64,000 nucleotides of DNA. Source: Pyrus communis (Eukaryota; Streptophyta; Magnoliopsida; Rosales; Rosaceae). The stretch is taken from assembly GCF_963583255.1 (NCBI RefSeq), contig NC_084808.1, positions 14,717,201-14,781,200 of the forward strand, written 5' to 3'. Below the pieces are notes generated by a model. That model searched no databases, had not been told where the DNA came from, and was given only the letters and a program-made list of their open reading frames with translations. Position numbers and translations under genes: made by a program. This document shows positions 31,452 to 43,118 of this stretch, piece by piece. Numbering within the stretch: position 1 is the first letter of the stretch; each line of letters begins with the position of its first letter.

Positions 31452-33990
31452 AAACAGTTATCAACGTACTAACCCCCAGGTTTTATGAAAACACATAGAT
31501 ATCATGATAAACATAGGTTTTCCGAAACCTAGCATGATGTGCAATGTCTCAAATCATAACTTGTATATATAATAATCACTAGTGAATGTCCGATAACCCC
31601 CAGGCCCCATGCCAGCTCCCCGTCTCTAAGTAGACAGTCAGAGGAAAATACATTTCAGGCCCCATACCGGCTCCCCGTTCCTGTGCTAAATAGCAGAGGA
31701 AACACACTTCAAGCCCTATGCCAACACCAAACCGTCGCCCCGGATGGACCGGATCTATCCTTACGTCCTGTAGCGGAAAGGACCACTAGGTAAGTACAAA
31801 ACTAGTGAACATACATATATTGAAACGCAACTTCATAGTATAAAGTCATCCATCATCTATACTATAAAAGAGGTGTTCTAAACATGTTCTAAATATCATA
31901 TCGTTATCCATCGGATATTCTATAAGAACACGGGTTATAGGAAAAATAGTAATAATTCAAACTAGCCTCAGTAAGTATGTTATCTCATAAAATATTTCAT
32001 AAAACATAGTCATCAAATCATGCTTTTCATGTATGCATTTCTATTATCAAAACATGCATTTTTAGAAGGGGTCCACTCACAGTACTTAGCTGCCGAAGAG
32101 CCACGCAACTAGTGAAGACAGAAACGCCACAATTAATTGCCCCTAAGCACATAAAGGGTACATTTAGTCAAACTGTACTCAAATGATTGAATGTGGGAAA
32201 ATGGACTTCAAAAAGAGGTTCAAGATGTCGAAATTAGCCTAGGAGAGGTCTCGAACAAAAACCTCAAAAAGTCAACGGTCAAAGTCAACGTTAAACGTTG
32301 ATCGCTCAAAGTCAAGGTCAACGCTGACTGTTGATCGAGTCAACGGTCAGACCGGGTTCGGGTCAATAGGTCAAACGGGTCTGGGCTTGGATCTGAATTG
32401 GGTTAAAAGGTTTAGACTTGGGTTTGGGTTCTGATCGATTTGGGTTTTAAAAAAGATTGGGCTGGGGTCACAAAGGGTTTAGGGTTTTAAGGAAATGGGC
32501 TCAAAGGATTTGGTTTAGGGCCCGGCCTCAAAGGCCGAAGGCCTAAGGTAAAAGGACATGGCCTGAGGACCTTAAGCCTTTAAAGGCTTGGTTTGAAAAA
32601 GATGATAGGCCTAAGGCCCGAGCTTTAGACATGGCCCAAAGGCCTTTAATCCAAAACAATTAAAATTAAAACAAAACAAAAAGGGAGAAATGGGTTTGGG
32701 TTGGGCTCGGCAGGAAAGGCCCAAAAGGCCTATGTTTGATGGGTCGCCAGACCCAAGGAAGAAGAAGGCTGGAATTCGGCCAGAATTTAGACAAACTTTG
32801 AACGTCCATAACTTTGTCAATACTAAACAAAATCAAGTGATTCAAAAATAAAAATCGTAGCTTTCGAAGAGACGAAGAGAATGGAACCTCACACGACGTC
32901 GAACTCGTCGTGGTTTGGCCAGAAAATGCCTCGGAGGTCGCCAGAAACTGGGTAAGATTCAAATGGATATAACTTATTCAATACTCAACGAATTTAGGTG
33001 AAACAAAAAGGTAAGTTGTAGTGCTTAGCGAGACAAAGAGATTGATACCTAGCACATCGGCCAACTCGTCGTGGTTTGGCCGAAAATTAGCTTGAAAACC
33101 ATCGGTTTCTTGCTGGAAATCCGAGGAAATCTCCCCGACGTGTTTCTTCGTGGTTTGACGTCCAAAACACAACCACGGGGTCAAAAAAGAACTACAAGGA
33201 TGAAAAGAGAAGCATTTGGAGTGTTTTGAGGCTTACCCAAAATGAAAGGACGAGGAACTCGGCGGAGTTTCTCTGTGCTCCACAGAGACGAAGAGAGAGA
33301 GAGCTAATGCGGTGATGATGGTGATGCTGTCGTCGTTGATGAGGTGTGGGCACATGTGTGTGTGTGGGTTGGTCCTCAGGGAGAAAAAGAGAGTTGCAGA
33401 GAGAGCCGAGAGAAAGATAAGGGAGAGAAGAAAAAGAATGAGAGAAAAAAAAGAGGTTGACTCGGGGGAGAACCGAGAGGAGAGAGACCGGGGACACAAA
33501 AGCAAGGTGGGCCCCCTGGGCACACCTATTGAGACCCAAAAAACCAAGGAAAATATCCCCCAAACTTAGTGAAAAAACAAAAATACCCTTTTTCTTCTGT
33601 AAATCCCAAGAAGGGTTGTTACAAAACCCATCAAGAGCCCTAATTTCCCAAAACCCATTTCTCCATTTCACCGATACATTCACTCAACTCAAGCTCAGGC
33701 GGTTGATTCCGAGGATTCCGAGTAGGAGGAAGAGAAAGTGCAGAAAAAGTGCAGAGAGAGAGCTGAGGTGAGATGGTCTGAGATCGAAGGTTTGTGTGTG
33801 GGGTTGTCTCAGTGGAGGAGAGAGTGCAGAGAGAGATAGAGCTGAGAGTGCAGAGAGAGATAGAGCTGAGAGTTTTCAAGAGAGTTCGAGAGTGTAGAGG
33901 GAAAAGAAGACACAGGGATAAGGGAAATGGGGTGTGGGCCCCATGGCCACACAAAATCCTCACATAAAATAATAATATTAAATAAAATAT
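31058..33990 (-). repeat. Unclassified (LTR-retrotransposon-like) repeat block
   Basis: No long frame matches gag or pol. Two near-copies of CCCCATRCCRGCTCCCCGT occur at 31605 and 31657. A stretch of TCAACG/GTCAA words (32270-32375) and GGGTT-rich DNA follow, then GA-rich purine tracts (33280-33490 and 33720-33900) with a 24-bp tandem pair near 33826-33875. The style resembles non-autonomous LTR elements of woody plants, but LTR borders were not found. Confidence 0.4.
31420..31448. repeat. (TA)n microsatellite
   Basis: About 14 TA units inside the unclassified repeat block. Confidence 0.92.
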
Positions 33991-34210
33991 CATAATAATA
34001 ATATAGTATTATACCATTTTTGGTCATTTCACACAGTTACAGCTGTTTTACATTAAAGTTTACCAAACACTATCATATTGCATTTTTTTCCAAAAGCACT
34101 TTTACAAAAAAGTTTACCAAACACTCTGCTACTTTATTTCACAGCTGCTTATTCTCACATCACAACAGAATCATTTTTTTTTCAAAGCACAATAATACCA
34201 AACCAACCCT

Positions 34211-35387
34211 AAATTAGACCTTTGTGACGCGAAGTTTGTATTTATAGAATATGTTCTTGATCAAACGGGGTACCGTTGCTATGATATGCCTACCTAAAGG
34301 ATGTATGTAACCATGAATATGATTTTTTAATTTTTTTTCTCATGGGCAAAATTAGAGTTTTGAAAAATTAAGGAATTACATTCATTGTATAACATCATTT
34401 CTGAGCCTTTTCTAGATTTTATGCCAGAACCGACTTGTCGCCGTGCCCTTTACACTTCTTGAAAACTAAATCTTTGCCTGAATCGACCAATCGATCACAA
34501 ATTGACGACCATCGTCTCCTTGTTTAACTTTACAAGTTCACAAAACAAAACATAAAATTCATTTTAATTTATTAGTTATGTCATAGCTCAAACCATTATA
34601 CAGGAAAAGACTAAACTAATTTTGGTGCATAAACTATATTTGGAGGAGGATACTTCTTCTCTAACAAAACATCATTTTATAGGTATAAAAGCGACAACTA
34701 AAATTGTTAAAGTCGCTTTATCATCAATTAAAGATTATCTTTAGAAAAATCACTCGATTTAGAGATCACTTAGTCATTTATTTATGTTGAACAAATCAAC
34801 GTTATAATAACAAGTAACATCATCATAATAAAACACAAATTCTTTATTCATATAAAATTGGTCCATCTTCAAAGTCAAATGATTATAACGTTTTTACATT
34901 GAAATGATGCCACATTCACATTGTATGACTGACTTTCCTGCTTTTACCACTTTTCTAGGAATGAGGGAGTAAGTATTGTCTTTTGGGGACATTTTTAGCT
35001 CAACTAAGCAAAGAAGGAGACCATATTTCATCTCTGTGCACCTCACGTGACAGAGAGCCAACCTTCTGGCGGACTTCTACTTACATCAAATCCAAGCCGT
35101 ACAAAACATCAAAATGATTCCCGACCAACCAATCCAGCAAATCTCATCCGTCCAAACGCGTCCTTCCATTCCCCGAGTCCCAAACTTCCCCCCAATCGCG
35201 AAGCATACGTACACACTCGCCCCTCCCCAATCTATCTCTCTTTTCTCTCTAGTCGGCCACAAACCCTTCCTTCCTTCTTCTCCCAAATCCCACACCCCCA
35301 AAATCCAAAAACCCACTTCCAAAATTTAATAAAGATCGAGGCTTTCACTCTCACACGCAGTGAGAAGGAGAGGCAGTGAAAACCCAC
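34211..35387. promoter_or_regulatory. 5' flank and leader of the hnRNP-like gene
   Basis: AT-rich upstream DNA changes at about 35040 to a C-rich, pyrimidine-rich leader (35040-35387) typical of plant 5' UTRs. A GAGA-like run AGTGAGAAGGAGAGGCAGTG precedes the start codon. No TATA box chosen. Confidence 0.45.
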
Positions 35388-38233
35388 ATGGATTCCGATC
35401 AGGGGAAGCTTTTTATTGGTGGGATTTCATGGGAGACCTCCGAGGATAAGCTTAAAGAGTACTTCAGCAACTACGGCGATGTTTTGCAGACGGTGGTCAT
35501 GAGGGATAAGACCTCCGGCCGCCCCAGGGGTTTTGGGTTTGTGGTTTTTGTAGATCCTGCTGTTCTCGATAGGGTTCTTCAGGATCAGCACACCATCGAT
35601 GGTAGAACGGTGAGATTCAGATTCCCAACAATTTTCCTTTTTTTAGTGGGTTTTTGTTTAATTTGGTGTTAAACTAATTGGCATCTGTGTCTGTGTGTGT
35701 GCTTAAGCTGGTTATTGTTTATTTTATTTTATTTTTTGAGATTTATTTTCTAGGCTTTATAATTCTGCTAGTATTGTTGTGTACGTATCCGTTGAGTTCT
35801 TGTGTTGAGCTTTATCTTGTTAGACATTTTGCAGTGTTTCTGGTTTGCTGGTTGCTAGTATGTTTGGAACTTTAAAAATTCGACGTCTTTGATTAATTTG
35901 TGTTCGCTGTATTTATACCAAGGAGCAAGAGTCTGATTGTAATGAAGCTTGGTAATGTAATTTTATAAGCTGATGGTGTAGAGGTTGTTCCATTGTACCT
36001 TTATTGGTTCGCAGTAGTGAGTAATAGAGTTGTTCTTGTGAACGAATGTCTGGATGTGTATTTATTTTCATGCTATGAAATCATTCTTTGTTATGTATGT
36101 GACTGGCTTTAGGGTTTAGGATTTATGACTCGTTTGCATGGCGAGTGTTTTACAACCACAATGATAATGTTGCTAACATTTTAGCTTGCTAGTACTATTG
36201 GAAACTTTTTATAGATTGTATGGTCTTCTTGTACCACTTTTCAGTTGCTGAGGGTGAATCCCTGAGATAGCATTCATGTATAACTGGTGGGTGCTTTCTA
36301 TGGTTATAGTTGGTTGTAGATGGCAGGATTTTAAGTAATCAGAAGAACTATAGAGTAAAGAAGATGGTTTTGGGTTGCTGTGATTCCATAGAAATTGAAA
36401 GATGTAAAAGAAAAATGAGGAGAAAAGAGGACAATATAGATGGAAAGAGAATGAGAAGAGATATGAAAATATGGATGGAAAGATTTATTTGGCGACTCGC
36501 CATGCCTATCAACAACATAATTTTAATGACTGTTAATGACTTATGTAATTGACTCTGATTATATATTGTAGACCAACTCCTAGATCATTCCGGACTAATA
36601 AGGTTTTTAGTATGGATATAACATATCAATCATATAAAGAAAATCGTGTAGAAATAGAAATTGTTTCATACTTCAATGTGTTAGGCTTCCAAAGATGATA
36701 TTTCTTTCTCGCCTCAAAAGAGGAAATGCTAACCTAGTTGTTCAACTGCAGTGTTGGTAAGTTATATATAAAAATTGTGGTTCTTGTATGAGGCATGCCA
36801 CTATTAGTCACCTTTTAACCATTATGTACTGGCTGCACATGTTCTGGTCGGTAACTAATTTAAAGAATGGTCCTTAGGGACATATTCTTTTCTTGTCAGT
36901 GTAGCTTATGATACCCATTGATATATGGACACCATTGAAGCTTTGATTATTATTTGTAAACAGTTTCTTTGGCTCTTGCTTGTGATGTTAGATCCACACG
37001 CTTGACACGAAGGTATTTTTACTTCTGCTGCATAATGGTTTTAATTTTCAGGTTGAGGCTAAGAGAGCCCTATCAAGAGAGGAGCAGCAAACCACTGGGA
37101 GAGTTGGAAATGCTTATCCTACTAGAAGTGCTGGAAGTGGGGGAAATGTTAGGACCAAGAAGATATTTGTTGGAGGGTTGCCCCCCACTCTTAGTGAGGA
37201 AGGATTCCGTGAATATTTTGAAGCTTATGGCCATGTAACTGATGTAGTAGTAATGTATGACCAAAGTACTGGACGTCCTCGTGGGTTTGGGTTTATTTCA
37301 TTTGACACTGAAGAAGCTGTTGATAGGGTTTTGCACAAGACATTTCATGATTTAAATGGGAAGCAAGTGGAAGTTAAGCGGGCTCTTCCTAAAGATGCCA
37401 ACCCTGGTGGGGGTAGCCGTAGCATGGGTGGTGGTCAAGGTGGCGGAGGTGCTGCTGGAGGTGGTTATCAAGGCTATGGGGCATCTGCTGGTAACCCAAA
37501 TTCATATGATGGTCGAATGGACTCCAACAGGTACATGCAATCGCAGAGTACTGGAGGTGGGTTTCCACCTTATGGTTCTTCTGGGTATAGCGCACCCGGT
37601 TACGGGTATGGTCCTACCAGTAATGGAATTGGCTATGGCAGTTATGGAAGTTATGGAGGTGCTAATACTGGTTATGGAGGTCCAGCAGCTGCTGCATACG
37701 GAAACCCTAATGCCGCAAATGCTGCTTATGCTAGTGGTCCTCCAGGTGCCCCTAGAAGTGCATGGAGCTCTCAAGCTCCCTCTGGATATGGTGCTATGGG
37801 TTATGGGAATACTGCTCCTTGGGGTGTTTCAAGTGGCAGTGCAGGTACAGGAAGTGGTGGCCCCGGTTCTGCACCTGCTGGTCAATCACCTAGTGCAGCG
37901 GCTGGGTATGGAACTCAAGGTTATGGTTATGGTGGGTACAGTGCAACAGATGCATCCTATGCAAATCCCTCTGGATACGGTGCTGTTGGAGGACGTTCGG
38001 GGAGTGTCCCAAATAACAATGTTGGTGCTCCAGGTGGGGAGCAAGGTAGTGCTGGTGGCTACGGTGGAAGTGGCTATGGCGATTCAAATGGAAATGCAGG
38101 TTATGGAAATGCTGGTTGGAGATCTGATCCATCACAAGCTTCTGGAAATTATGGTGCTCCGGCAAATGGTGGACAAGTTGGTTATGGTGGTGGATATGGT
38201 AGTGCTCAGGCACGGCAATCCCAGCAGCAGTAA
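35388..38233 (+). CDS. Two-RRM glycine-rich hnRNP-like RNA-binding protein
   Basis: Exons 35388-35609 and 37052-38233 (intron 1.44 kb) give 467 aa. RRM1 (about 7-83) has RNP2 LFIGGI and RNP1 RGFGFVVF; RRM2 (about 109-186) has IFVGGL and RGFGFISF. All aromatic RNA-stacking Phe residues are present. From about residue 195 to the end the protein is a low-complexity Gly/Tyr/Ser/Ala region with YGG, GYG and SGYGA repeats, of the prion-like kind that drives condensates. Plant relatives of the RBGD/hnRNP1 group are nuclear-cytoplasmic and implicated in RNA processing and stress responses. The ATG at 35388 opens MDSDQGKLFIGG, the usual family start. The only intron lies between RRM1 beta-4 and the linker. 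It lies upstream of the DUF810 gene as in Arabidopsis (from memory). It appears intact. Confidence 0.93.
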
Positions 38234-39887
38234 TTTTGATGGTCGACTGTCTCAATTGAAATTGCATCCTGTTTTATGGATCTGTATCTCTTTATGCATG
38301 AGGTAGTAATGGTTTCTCATGACCAGCGGCAGTAGCAGGAACAGCTCAAGTTGGATGACAATGCTTTGGGACTGGTTGGATTGCTTAAATTCTAGTAGTT
38401 TGCAGTTTCTATTTTGGTAGCCTATAATAAGTAGTATTTTAGTGCGCACTAGATGCTTCTATTTAAGTTTTGCTTCTGAGTGGTGTTAAATTGGCGTGCT
38501 TATAATTGTCTACTTGCTGCGAATTGCATTTACCATTTTGGTCGTAGTGTCAAAGCTAAAGTAGCTATATAACCTTATCTATGTTGGTTTTATTGCATTT
38601 GAGTATTCTGTTGTTTGACATCTTATCATTGCTTTATTTTCTGTTTATTTTTTGGTGAAGGTTAGATGCTTTAGGAAGTTTAGCCACTAGGTGCTATGCT
38701 TGAATTTGATATGACAAGTAGGAGTTACAAAGATGTAGTGCGGGTAGTTCTCTGATAGCAATGGAGCCATGGGCTGGTCACTTCGGTAATGGGTAGCGAT
38801 AATCGTAGTGGTAGTTGACACTTTGACGATGGCATAATCATTTTCCCCCTGTATTTGGCCTTGTGTTGTACAGGAGGAGGTGCACGAGTTGTAAAGTGAA
38901 GTGTCCATCATGGCTGAACATGAGCTTCATGGTGGGGCATGTTCATTGGGGGTATGTTCAACATGGAATGAAACTTTGGGAAGTTTGTTCTCTTGAAATT
39001 AATCAGGTCATTCTCCAGTCAGGCCATGCCAACACTGTCAAACTCTGCAGAGTACTCGAGCTCACTTCATTGCTATCGTGAACTTCACCCGGGTTTGTGG
39101 TTGCATGACAGATTGTGAGGTGAACAGCCTACGGTATGTTGACTTGAGCAGCTTTCCCAGTATCACTTTAAAATTTGATTGTGGACCGCTGTGTTTTGAT
39201 CGTAGGATAAATTAGAGAAGCAGAAAGGTGGTGTTTCTGTTAAAATTAGTTATATAGAACTTTAGAAGGAAGTAGAAAACCCGTTGCATTTTCATTCATT
39301 TATCGTTCCAGCCTGAGAACGTAGGGTAAGATTTTATTATACATTTTTTTTCATTAAGAGTTGTGACTATTGTAACGGTACAGATTGTTTTGTTTTTCTC
39401 CTGCCCTGTTTTAGAGTACCCTGTTTCCTGTTTCGTGCCTTATTCCATGTGTTCTGACCTTGTCTTACTTTTGTGTGGGGAGTGTTTTGTTGTTTTGACT
39501 GAAGTGCATGAAACACAAATAGAAGGGCCGAAGACACTGAGCTTCTTTCTACATCGAACTTATCTTCCAATGTTTATCTTCTTCCATAGCAGCTTAAGCA
39601 TGCATATTCGTCAAAGGAAAAACCAATACATGCCCAGGTTGTGTTGACAGGGTACGCATGGAACATGATCGATTTGGATTTAAACGAGTCAATCTGATCC
39701 CCTTTTCACCTAAAAGTTGAATCTCATGATGGTAACAAAAGTTGTTTCCGTCTACCGGAGAGGTATATATATATATATATATGGCTTGTTTTACGTAGAT
39801 TGATTAGTTCTGATAGCTCTTCAGGAAACCAACCAAAACACTTTGGGCGTGAATGCGTGGTTCTATTTATCAATCAGTCAACCATTA
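38234..39887. other. 3' flank of the hnRNP-like gene; no further gene seen
   Basis: Probably 3' UTR for the first few hundred bases. A short TA run lies at 39764-39782. No conserved frame. Confidence 0.4.
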
Positions 39888-40241
39888 CACTATGTTTAGG
39901 TGAAGAAATTTAAGATTACTAAGGAATTTAAAAATGACGGAAATTGAAATAATGAGATTTTACTTTCTAGAATTTGTAAATTTTCTTGTTTGGTTAACTT
40001 AAAATAACAATGAATTTGAATACAGAATTTGTTATTTTTAAACTCTCAATCATAGAATTTGAGAAATGACACTTATTTACATGGAATTTGAACTTGGGAT
40101 TTGGAGGTCTCAAATTCCGAGTTTTTTTCCACGTAGAAATTCTAAATTTCTATGTTTATGAATCCAAACAAGAGAATTGGTGCCTGTTAATTTATAATTT
40201 TATCAAAATTTCATGTTTATTTTCCGCATCCAAACATAGTG
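39888..40241. mobile_element. Tourist/PIF-Harbinger-like MITE
   Basis: 354 bp with terminal inverted repeats CACTATGTTT / AAACATAGTG and TTA on both sides (39885-39887 and 40242-40244), the 3-bp target duplication of this superfamily. The interior is rich in GAATTTGAAA-type words. No coding capacity. Confidence 0.88.
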
Positions 40242-40464
40242 TTAGATTGCCTTTTTAGCACAACGATGTATTTATGCCAAAGCGTTTTAATAAGGAAAAA
40301 GAAACCCAATCCAAACTACAGAAAATGTGTTAACACGGCAGTTTCCATAATTCTCCTGATGAAGGACTAAGTGAAGAAAACGAAGGAATACATAAAGAAA
40401 ATGAAAATCAGCAACACTTTGTCCCTGGTTCTCCTGATGAATGTGAACCTTGTTCATGATAGAA

Positions 40465-42650
40465 AATCAATATGCAGAATGGAAACCTTTGTACGGAACA
40501 TTGCCTGGCGCTAAAAGATGATCTGCATCATCAGAGACATATTATGCAACTCTTTACGCTTTACTTGTACCTACAAATAATTTATATCCATCAATGTAAA
40601 TATGCAGCTTCAAATATCTCAAATTCGTTTGGGAGTGTAGAAATGGACCTGGTAATTTCCAAGAGTATACGTCTTAAAACCGGCCGCGCAATAATCAAAA
40701 CAATATTCCCACGTCCGGATGAATTTTTCATCGAATCCAAGAGCGACAATTTATCTACGCAGACACAGCAAAGTGTTAGAATCCTACTCTACGTCTTCCA
40801 CAATTGCACAGGGATGGAATAACAGAACAATACAAACAATCAACATTAAATGCATTAAGGCTTGTACAAGCCTTAGTACAAACCTAAGAGCGATAATTTA
40901 TCCACGCAGACACAGCAAAGCACTGTATTTCATCAGTTTCAAAACTAAATGCATTAAGTTTGTACAAGCCTCCCAAGCAATGGTTTCCGCGCTCTGTTTG
41001 GAGATTTTCAACTCTTTAGCGCACAAAGAGATCGATTCACAGCCTCTCAAAATCCGGAAGGTGTCTTTCCAAGAAGAAAATATCAAAAAGCTCAGAAAGG
41101 TCTCGGTTTTGGAAATCAGATTTCCTTGTTCGAAATCATCACTCATTTCCAAGAAATGTGCAGCGCAATGTAACAGAGCTATGTTGGCAGCGGTTAGATC
41201 AACCGTCCAACCATAACAGAACTTGACTACAGATTCGGAAACTTTTGCTCCGCCTGGAAGATTGTCTAGCTGGATTCTAGGGCTGGCATCTCTCCCTACA
41301 CTAATTCTCTGGAATACTAGTCGATTCAAGTAACCACTTCTCATGACCATCGGAAGCTTGTACAAGTAAAAGTTGGAGTTTCCAACTCGTATGATCAAAT
41401 CATTTGCCACTTTTGTCCTAACAAACCTTAGTACCATCTTATACTCAGATATGATTAAGTACCCTCCACCCTTGTCTCGAATTCCCATAAGGTAGTAGAA
41501 TTCAAAACCAACAACAACAATTGCATCGTTGTAAAAACCACCTAAAAATTGTGGTTTCAACTTCCCTTGAAGATTTCAAATTAAAGAGTCCTTGAATAGT
41601 TGTTCCGCCTTTGTCACGAATGGACACATGGAAGCCAAGCTTCAAAGAAACAATTTTGACACTTTGCTGCATTCCAACAAACACATGGTGGGCATACATT
41701 CCAACCAATTCTTTTTGGCATTCATTCTAAAGAATTGATGGTTGTGCTTTCATAAACTGATAGAAACCCACAAAACCCACTGCCATTATCTTGGATTCAT
41801 CACTTTTCTTATCACAAAAATTTGAAACAACCAGTTCAATTTCGTCTCGAAGATCCGTAGTACCATTTTGCAAGAATTCACCATTACAAACAAGAAATTT
41901 AGAATCGTAAGCATCTTTGACCTGAAATTTGGAAGTAAAATGCCCAGTAATAAGTGTACCTCCAGAGTCAGAAATCGGCATATGATAGCCTAATTGAAGA
42001 ACACAATTATTTGTTGAGTGCGGCAATTCGTCGAACACGTTGTGGCCCAAGTGAACGCCATCAGATATAGAAAAATCAGGAGGCTTGAATCTTTCTTTGA
42101 CAGAACCAACCCTTTCGTATCCATGATCTGTGAAATTCGACTTTTGCACATTAGATACAAGGAATGCAGAACCCAGAATGCAAGTAGAATCAAGAAGTAG
42201 CCTTGTTGCTGGTAGCAATGATTGGAAGCCAAGAATTGGTACAGAGGCTTCTCGTTGCTTGTCGTTGTGGTGTTTGTTGCGAACCTTCTTGAATTTCTTC
42301 AATTTTGGTCGCAAACAAGGACGACTCTTAGGCTTTTATCTCTGACGAAACTGAGAGAAAAACTCGTCTACTTTCTCTCGGGCTCGAATATTTTTCCGTG
42401 GAAGGATTCAAGCTTGAGAAGGACTTGATTCGATTTCACGGGAGATAGGAGATGTCCTTTTAATGAGCGGTTGATGCACCAGTGTAGCTGCAGAAGATTC
42501 ACCACCATATTTCACAGTAAGATCACAGCTTGGCGTGCTTTGAATTCGTTCCGAAATTTGGCCTGACAAGTCTTGAATTCATCGAACTTGGTTTCTAGAT
42601 TGGAAACTCTCGATTCCATGGTCTTGCGCGACGTTTGCCGCGTTATACAA
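40465..42650 (-). pseudogene. Repeat-derived block ending in a BTB/NPH3 gene fragment
   Basis: Minus-strand frames 42314-41727 (195 aa), 41708-41502 and 41560-40898 (220 aa) carry three versions of one motif, LGYHMPISDSGGT (near 41993-41955), LGFHVSIRDKGGT (41639-41601) and YYLMGIRDKGG (41500-41465). I do not recognise this repeated unit. The last frame then continues into clear NPH3-family BTB sequence from about 41413 to 40957: FYLYKLPMVMRSGYLNRLVFQR, IQLDNLPGGAKVSESVVKFCYGW, HFLEMSDDFEQGNLI and SWKDTFRILRGCESIS. Intact NPH3 proteins are CUL3 adaptors in phototropism and related signalling; here the NPH3 domain proper is missing. Upstream, 42617-42520 encodes a coiled-coil-like MESRVSNLETKFDEFK start ending in a stop. 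It is best read as a chimera of a gene fragment and an unknown repeat. Confidence 0.6.
40739..40975. repeat. Pair of short direct duplications about 100-150 bp apart
   Basis: AAGAGCGAYAATTTATC followed by ACGCAGACACAGCAAAG occurs at about 40739 and 40887; TGCATTAAG plus TTGTACAAGCCT occurs at about 40851 and 40951. They lie at the truncated 3' end of the BTB fragment. Confidence 0.8.
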
Positions 42651-42659
42651 CGGAGAAGG

Positions 42660-42966
42660 ATAACAGAACAACCTAGCATTTATGCTAATACCCAACTCTA
42701 ATTGTCCGATAGGTTGCTGTGTATTGTGACAATTGGGCAGGAATGTAGAGATTAGTTAGGAATTGTTGCTGTTAAGGTGGTTAGTGAGCGACTTAGGAAG
42801 GAAGCTACTTAGTCACTCTAAGAAAGGAAATATTGTAAGAAGGAGGTGGTTGTTGTAATTGTTGATATCGTAATAAGAAACATACATCTCTTTATACATT
42901 GAGCAGAAGCAGAGTGTGGGGTTATATCACTGTCACCACAAGATGATGCCATATGGCATCCTAACA
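42660..42966 (-). repeat. Possible LTR remnant upstream of the BTB block
   Basis: On the minus strand it begins TGTTAGGATGCCATATGGC, contains TATAAAGAGATG (about 42888-42899), and is followed by the coiled-coil start codon at 42617. The layout suggests a 5' LTR, but no second copy or primer site was found. Confidence 0.35.
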
Positions 42967-43118
42967 CGAAGTTACTTCACCAGCATTAAAATTTAAAACT
43001 CAAATCATTTGTAAAACCTTAGCATCATAGCAAGTTGTAAAATGTTGAAACAACCATATTACTTGTAGGAAAAGAAAAGTACAGAAAACGAGTACAAAAT
43101 TGGATCCCAAAACACTTA

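Larger units (their letters stand above)
30417..34210. repeat. Repeat-rich block bounded by related inverted sequences, possible gene-capturing TIR element
   Basis: The left margin (GGTATGGTTTGGGG, then GTTTGGTAAACTT at about 30489) and the right margin (AAGTTTACCAAAC at about 34056 and 34109, then ACCAAACCAACCCTA at 34198-34212) are similar in inverted orientation, as in TIR elements. Between them lie a broken DUF3820-type gene fragment and about 3 kb of gypsy-like or unclassified repeat. I could not find a target duplication, so a single captured element is a hypothesis; two overlapping insertions are equally possible. Confidence 0.4.

Noticed and set aside
33192..33993. Overlapping frames of 100-163 aa in purine-rich DNA
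   Set aside because: Ser/Leu- or Arg/Glu-rich products of GA-rich repeats; no conserved motif.
37356..38306. 316-aa frame overlapping the hnRNP exon
   Set aside because: Shadow in another frame of the Gly-rich repeat; Met/Val/Leu-rich composition comes from GGT and TAT codons read out of frame.
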